From NCBI GenBank assembly GCA_037349105.1, contig JAYJMM010000065.1:1-64000 (forward strand): a stretch of DNA of 64,000 nt, written 5' to 3'. The notes beneath the pieces were generated by a model. It did not search any database. It saw only the letters and a list, made by a program, of their open reading frames with translations, and was not told where the DNA came from. Source of the DNA: Limnomonas spitsbergensis (Eukaryota > Chlorophyta > Chlorophyceae > Chlamydomonadales). Of the stretch, positions 59,107 through 64,000 are shown piece by piece. Position 1 is the first letter of the stretch. Every line of letters begins with the position of its first letter. The position numbers and the translations under genes are program-made.

Positions 59107-62100
59107 CCTGTGTTTCCTGGCAGGTTCCAGGGGGCCGTTGACCTGTGTTTCCTGGCAGGTTCCAGGGGGCCGCTGACCTGTGTTTCCTGGCAGGTTCCAG
59201 GGGGCCACATACCTGTGTTTCCTGGCAGGTTCCAGGGGGGCGCACACCTGTGTTTCCTGGCAGGTTCCAGGGGGCCACAGACCTGTGTTTCCTGGCAGGT
59301 TCCAGGGGGCCACAGACCTGTGTTTCCTGGCAGGTTCCAGGGGGCCACAGACCTGTGTTTCCTGGCAGGTTCCAGGGGGGCGCACACCTATGTTTCCTGG
59401 CAGGTTCCAGGGGGCCACAGACCTATGTTTCCTGGCAGGTTCCAGGGGGCCGCAGACCTGTGTTTCCTGGCGGGTTCTAGGGGGCCGCACACCTGTGTTT
59501 CCTGGCAGGTTCCAGGGGGCCGCAGACCTGTGTTTCCTGGCGGGTTCCAGGGGGCCACAGACCTGTGTTTCCTGGCAGGTTCCAGGGGGCCACAGACCTG
59601 TGTTTCCTGGCAGGTTCCAGGGGGCCGCAGACCTGTGTTTCCTGGCAGGTTCCAGGGGGCCACAGACCTGTGTTTCCTGGCGGGTTCCAGGGGGCCGCAG
59701 ACCTGTGTTTCCTGGCGGGTTCCAGGGGGCCGCAGACCTGTGTTTCCTGGCAGGTTCCAGGGGGCCGCAGACCTGTGTTTCCTGGCGGGTTCCAGGGGGC
59801 CACAGACCTGTGTTTCCTGGCAGGTTCCAGGGGGCCGCAGACCTGTGTTTCCTGGCGGGTTCCAGGGGGCCACAGACCTGTGTTTCCTGGCAGGTTCCAG
59901 GGGGCCACAGACCTGTGTTTCCTGGCGGGTTCCAGGAGGCCGCAGACCTGTGTTTCCTGGCAGGTTCCAGGGGGCCACAGACCTGTGTTTCCTGGCGGGT
60001 TCCAGGGGGCCGCAGACCTGTGTTTCCTGGCAGGTTCCAGGGGGCCGCAGACCTGTGTTTCCTGGCGGGTTCCAGGGGGCCACAGACCTGTCTTTCCTGG
60101 CAGGTTCCAGGGGGGCGCAGACCTGTGTTTCCTGGCGGGTTCCAGGGGGCCACAGACCTGTGTTTCCTGGCAGGTTCGAGGGGGCCACAGACCTGTGTTT
60201 CCTGGCGGGTTCCAGGAGGCCGCAGACCTGTGTTTCCTGGCAGGTTCCAGGGGGCCACAGACCTGTGTTTCCTGGCGGGTTCCAGGGGGCCGCAGACCTG
60301 TGTTTCCTGGCGGGTTCCAGGGGGCGCAGACCTGTGTTTCCTGGCAGGTTCCAGGGGGCCACAGACCTGTGTTTCCTGGCGGGTTCCAGGGGGCCACAGA
60401 CCTGTGTTTCCTGGCAGGTTCCAGGGGGCCACAGACCTGTGTTTCCTGGCAGGTTCCAGGGGGGCGCACACCTATGTTTCCTGGCAGGTTCCAGGGGGCC
60501 ACAGACCTATGTTTCCTGGCAGGTTCCAGGGGGCCACAGACCTGTGTTTCCTGGCGGGTTCCAGGGGGCCACAGACCTGTGTTTCCTGGCAGGTTCCAGG
60601 GGGGCGCACACCTATGTTTCCTGGCGGGTTCCAGGGGGCCACAGACCTGTGTTTCCTGGCAGGTTCCAGGGGGCCACAGACCTATGTTTCCTGGCAGGTT
60701 CCAGGGGGCCACAGACCTGTGTTTCCTGGCGGGTTCCAGGGGGCCACAGACCTATGTTTCCTGGCAGGTTCCAGGGGGCCACAGACCTGTGTTTCCTGGC
60801 GGGTTCCAGGGGGCCACAGACCTGTGTTTCCTGGCGGGTTCCAGGGGGCCACAGACCTTTGTTTCCTGGCAGGTTCCAGGGGGCCACAGACCTGTGTTTC
60901 CTGGCGGGTTCCAGGGGGCCACAGACCTGTGTTTCCTGGCGGGTTCCAGGGGGCCACAGACCTATGTTTCCTGGCGGGTTCCAGGGGGCCACAGACATAT
61001 GTTTCCTGGCAGGTTCCAGGGGGCCACAGACCTATGTTTCCTGGCGGGTTCAAGGGGGCCACAGACCTATGTTTCCTGGCAGGTTCCAGGGGGCCACAGA
61101 CCTGTGTTTCCTGGCGGGTTCCAGGGGGCCACAGACCTGTGTTTCCTGGCGGGTTCCAGGGGACCGCAGACCTGTGTTTCCTGGCGGGTTCCAGGGGGCC
61201 ACAGACCTGTGTTTCCTGGCGGGTTCCAGGGGGCCGCAGACCTGTGTTTCCTGGCAGGTTCCAGGGGGCCGCAGACCTGTGTTTCCTGGCGGGTTCCAGG
61301 GGGCCACAGACCTGTGTTTCCTGGCAGGTTCCAGGGGGCCGCAGACCTGTGTTTCCTGGCGGGTTCCAGGGGGCCACAGACCTGTGTTTCCTGGCAGGTT
61401 CCAGGGGGCCACAGACCTGTGTTTCCTGGCGGGTTCCAGGAGGCCGCAGACCTGTGTTTCCTGGCAGGTTCCAGGGGGCCACAGACCTGTGTTTCCTGGC
61501 GGGTTCCAGGGGGCCGCAGACCTGTGTTTCCTGGCAGGTTCCAGGGGGCCGCAGACCTGTGTTTCCTGGCGGGTTCCAGGGGGCCACAGACCTGTGTTTC
61601 CTGGCAGGTTCCAGGGGGGCGCAGACCTGTGTTTCCTGGCGGGTTCCAGGGGGCCACAGACCTGTGTTTCCTGGCAGGTTCGAGGGGGCCACAGACCTGT
61701 GTTTCCTGGCGGGTTCCAGGAGGCCGCAGACCTGTGTTTCCTGGCAGGTTCCAGGGGGCCACAGACCTGTGTTTCCTGGCGGGTTCCAGGGGGCCGCAGA
61801 CCTGTGTTTCCTGGCGGGTTCCAGGGGGCGCAGACCTGTGTTTCCTGGCAGGTTCCAGGGGGCCACAGACCTGTGTTTCCTGGCGGGTTCCAGGGGGCCA
61901 CAGACCTGTGTTTCCTGGCAGGTTCCAGGGGGCCACAGACCTGTGTTTCCTGGCAGGTTCCAGGGGGGCGCACACCTATGTTTCCTGGCAGGTTCCAGGG
62001 GGCCACAGACCTATGTTTCCTGGCAGGTTCCAGGGGGCCACAGACCTGTGTTTCCTGGCGGGTTCCAGGGGGCCACAGACCTGTGTTTCCTGGCAGGTTC

Positions 62101-62954
62101 CAGGGGGGCGCACACCTATGTTTCCTGGCGGGTTCCAGGGGGCCACAGACCTGTGTTTCCTGGCAGGTTCCAGGGGGCCACAGACCTATGTTTCCTGGCA
62201 GGTTCCAGGGGGCCACAGACCTGTGTTTCCTGGCAGGTTCCAGGGGGCCACAGACCTATGTTTCCTGGCAGGTTCCAGGGGGCCACAGACCTGTGTTTCC
62301 TGGCGGGTTCCAGGGGGCCACAGACCTGTGTTTCCTGGCGGGTTCCAGGGGGCCACAGACCTTTGTTTCCTGGCAGGTTCCAGGGGGCCACAGACCTGTG
62401 TTTCCTGGCGGGTTCCAGGGGGCCACAGACCTGTGTTTCCTGGCGGGTTCCAGGGGGCCACAGACCTATGTTTCCTGGCGGGTTCCAGGGGGCCACAGAC
62501 CTATGTTTCCTGGCAGGTTCCAGGGGGCCACAGACCTATGTTTCCTGGCGGGTTCAAGGGGGCCACAGACCTATGTTTCCTGGCAGGTTCCAGGGGGCCA
62601 CAGACCTGTGTTTCCTGGCGGGTTCCAGGGGGCCACAGACCTGTGTTTCCTGGCGGGTTCCAGGGGACCGCAGACCTGTGTTTCCTGGCGGGTTCCAGGG
62701 GGCCACAGACCTGTGTTTCCTGGCAGGTTCCAGGGGGCCGCAGACCTGTGTTTCCTGGCGGGTTCCAGGGGGCCACAGACCTGTGTTTCCTGGCGGGTTC
62801 CAGGGGGGCGCAGACCTGTGTTTCCTGGCAGGTTCCAGGGGGCCACAGACCTGTGTTTCCTGGCAGGTTCCAGGGGGCCACAGACCTGTGTTTCCTGGCA
62901 GGTTCCAGGGGGCCGCAGACCTGTGTTTCCTGGCAGGTTCCAGGGGGCCGCTGA
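59107..62954 (+). repeat. HOR, 3,848 bp (110 units) with internal duplication
   Basis: Two type-B units (60317 and 61821) and two CTTTG units (60857 and 62362) result from a 1,504-bp tandem duplication. CTGTCTTTCC (60091) is present only in the first copy, while TTCGAGG is in both (60178 and 61681). No type A or gamma before the closing triplet. Confidence 0.82.
59700..62705 (+). repeat. 1,504-bp tandem duplication (43 units, two copies)
   Basis: Pairs: TTCGAGG 60178/61681, type B 60317/61821, CTTTG 60857/62362, TTCAAGG 61050/62554, GGGGACCGC 61160/62667. The copies differ at the CTGTCTTTCC site and at one position-9 choice near 62,231. Confidence 0.87.
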
Positions 62955-64000
62955 CCTGTGTTTCCTGGCAGGTTCCAGGGGGCCGCGGACCTGTGTTTCC
63001 TGGCAGGTTCCAGGGGGCCGCTGACCTGTGTTTCCTGGCAGGTTCCAGGGGGCCACAGACCTGTGTTTCCTGGCAGGTTCCAGGGGGGCGCACACCTGTG
63101 TTTCCTGGCAGGTTCCAGGGGGCCACAGACCTGTGTTTCCTGGCAGGTTCCAGGGGGCCACAGACCTGTGTTTCCTGGCAGGTTCCAGGGGGCCACAGAC
63201 CTGTGTTTCCTGGCAGGTTCCAGGGGGCCGCAGACCTGTGTTTCCTGGCAGGTTCTAGGGGGCCACAGACCTGTGTTTCCTGGCAGGTTCCAGGGGGCCG
63301 CAGACCTGTGTTTCCTGGCGGGTTCTAGGGGGCCGCACACCTGTGTTTCCTGGCAGGTTCCAGGGGGCCGCAGACCTGTGTTTCCTGGCGGGTTCCAGGG
63401 GGCCACAGACCTGTGTTTCCTGGCAGGTTCCAGGGGGCCACAGACCTGTGTTTCCTGGCAGGTTCCAGGGGGCCGCAGACCTGTGTTTCCTGGCAGGTTC
63501 CAGGGGGCCACAGACCTGTGTTTCCTGGCGGGTTCCAGGGGGCCGCAGACCTGTGTTTCCTGGCGGGTTCCAGGGGGCCGCAGACCTGTGTTTCCTGGCA
63601 GGTTCCAGGGGGCCGCAGACCTGCGTTTCCTGGCGGGTTCCAGGGGGCCACAGACCTGTGTTTCCTGGCAGGTTCCAGGGGGCCGACAGACCTGTGTTTC
63701 CTGGCGGGTTCCAGGGGGCCACAGACCTGTGTTTCCTGGCAGGTTCCAGGGGGCCACAGACCTGTGTTTCCTGGCGGGTTCCAGGAGGGCCGCAGACCTG
63801 TGTTTCCTGGCAGGTTCCAGGGGGCCACAGACCTGTGTTTCCTGCCGGGTTCCAGGGGGCCGCAGACCTGTGTTTCCTGGCAGGTTCCAGGGGGCCGCAG
63901 ACCTGTGTTTCCTGGCGGGTTCCAGGGGGCCACAGACCTGTGTTTCCTGGCAGGTTCCAGGGGGCCACAGACCTGTGTTTCCTGGCGAGGTTCCAGGGGG
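62955..64000 (+). repeat. Last partial HOR, becoming irregular after about 63,620
   Basis: Begins with a triplet whose middle unit is GCGGACC instead of a stop (about 62988). TTCTAGG follows at 63255 (the usual 301 bp) and then ordinary alpha order. From 63,624 on, single private changes and three +1 insertions appear within 400 bp (63,685, 63,786 and 63,988). The repeat still runs off the window edge. Confidence 0.8.

Larger units (their letters stand above)
1..64000 (+). repeat. 35-bp GC-rich minisatellite array filling the window
   Basis: Every stretch examined reads as the same 35-bp unit, head to tail, with no inversion and no non-repeat insert. Fixed elements are TTCCTGG, TTCCA, a run of five G, CAGACC and a TGTGT end. 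Common variable sites are 9 (G/A), 24 (A/G), 32 (G/A) and the linked GCGCACACC form. Consensus GC is about 66%, with 13 G against 10 C on the + strand. Phase is almost perfect: between the first and last TGA landmarks every shift is explained by 34-bp units, three +1 insertions (5450, 8341, 16561), one other -1 (6871) and one 7-bp deletion (56040). No polyadenylation signal, TATA element, splice-bounded exon, RNA gene or transposon was seen. This is minisatellite/satellite DNA by structure; the family name and host are not recognised. Confidence 0.99.

Noticed and set aside
1..64000. CRISPR array
   Set aside because: Units are contiguous with no unique spacers and no leader or cas genes; 34-36-bp periodicity here is simple tandem repetition.
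1..64000. Telomeric repeat or classical centromeric satellite
   Set aside because: No TTAGGG-type hexamers and no 171-bp or AT-rich monomers; the unit is 35 bp and GC-rich.
1..64000. PRDM9 13-mer recombination motif on the - strand
   Set aside because: The C-rich strand has CCCCCTGGAACCC, but spacing of the T and the second C block does not fit CCNCCNTNNCCNC, also in the six-G variants.
1..64000. E-box (CACCTG) and T-box half-site in GCGCACACC units as an enhancer array
   Set aside because: Short degenerate motifs repeated only because the unit repeats; no other regulatory context.
1..64000. Insertion sequence, retroelement, tRNA or rRNA genes
   Set aside because: No stretch departs from the 35-bp unit long enough to hold any of them.

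Overview
The whole window is one uninterrupted tandem array of a 35-bp GC-rich minisatellite unit, about 1,830 head-to-tail copies, all in the same orientation. Neither edge of the array is visible. I find no gene, RNA gene, transposon, promoter, origin or unique sequence. The consensus unit runs TTCCTGG (1-7), C8, G or A at 9, GG (10-11), TTCCA (12-16), a five-G run (17-21), CC (22-23), A or G at 24, CAGACC (25-30), T31, G or A at 32, TGT (33-35). It is about 66% GC, with the G-rich strand on +. Most units differ only by choices at positions 9, 24 and 32, or carry a linked change (G22, G24, C27) that gives GCGCACACC.

An array this large, with CpG/CpA polymorphism and multi-kilobase higher-order repeats, fits a nuclear satellite or macrosatellite of a eukaryote, probably a vertebrate (often subtelomeric or pericentromeric). 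Species and chromosome cannot be read from the sequence. Because 35 is not a multiple of 3 and the consensus has no stop in any frame, all six frames are open for kilobases. The resulting 35-residue-repeat 'proteins' are arithmetic artefacts, so no CDS is annotated.

Layout. Rare marker units recur in a fixed order and define higher-order repeats (HORs). The main boundary mark is three consecutive units carrying CTGACC, or TTGACC in the middle one, which close all three forward frames. It occurs at 2651, 6359, 9682, 19861, 23080, 26263, 28013, 30183, 32877, 36060, 37880, 38999, 40398, 43057, 44176, 45575, 48548, 50368, 52852, 56035, 58267, 59106 and 62954 (A of the first TGA). The fullest HORs have three parts. 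Module alpha runs about 1,211 bp from the TGA triplet to a 34-bp unit (type B). Module beta is a variable ATG-rich segment. Module gamma is a type-A 34-bp unit always 433 bp before the next TGA triplet. The proximal domain (1-19,861) has 3.3-3.7-kb HORs, a 7.03-kb duplication and many GCGCACACC units. A two-HOR block of 5.7-6.4 kb occurs at 19,862-26,263, 30,184-36,060 and 50,369-56,035. Between these lie short HORs (0.8-2.7 kb) and large tandem duplications of 2,170 bp and 5,177 bp. The far end has a 1,504-bp tandem duplication, then about 400 bp in which private mutations and 1-bp insertions suddenly accumulate.

The window therefore records how an array grows: local duplications of 18, 43, 48, 62, 106, 148 and about 201 units, region-specific variant families, and a handful of indels that account exactly for every phase shift between the landmarks.
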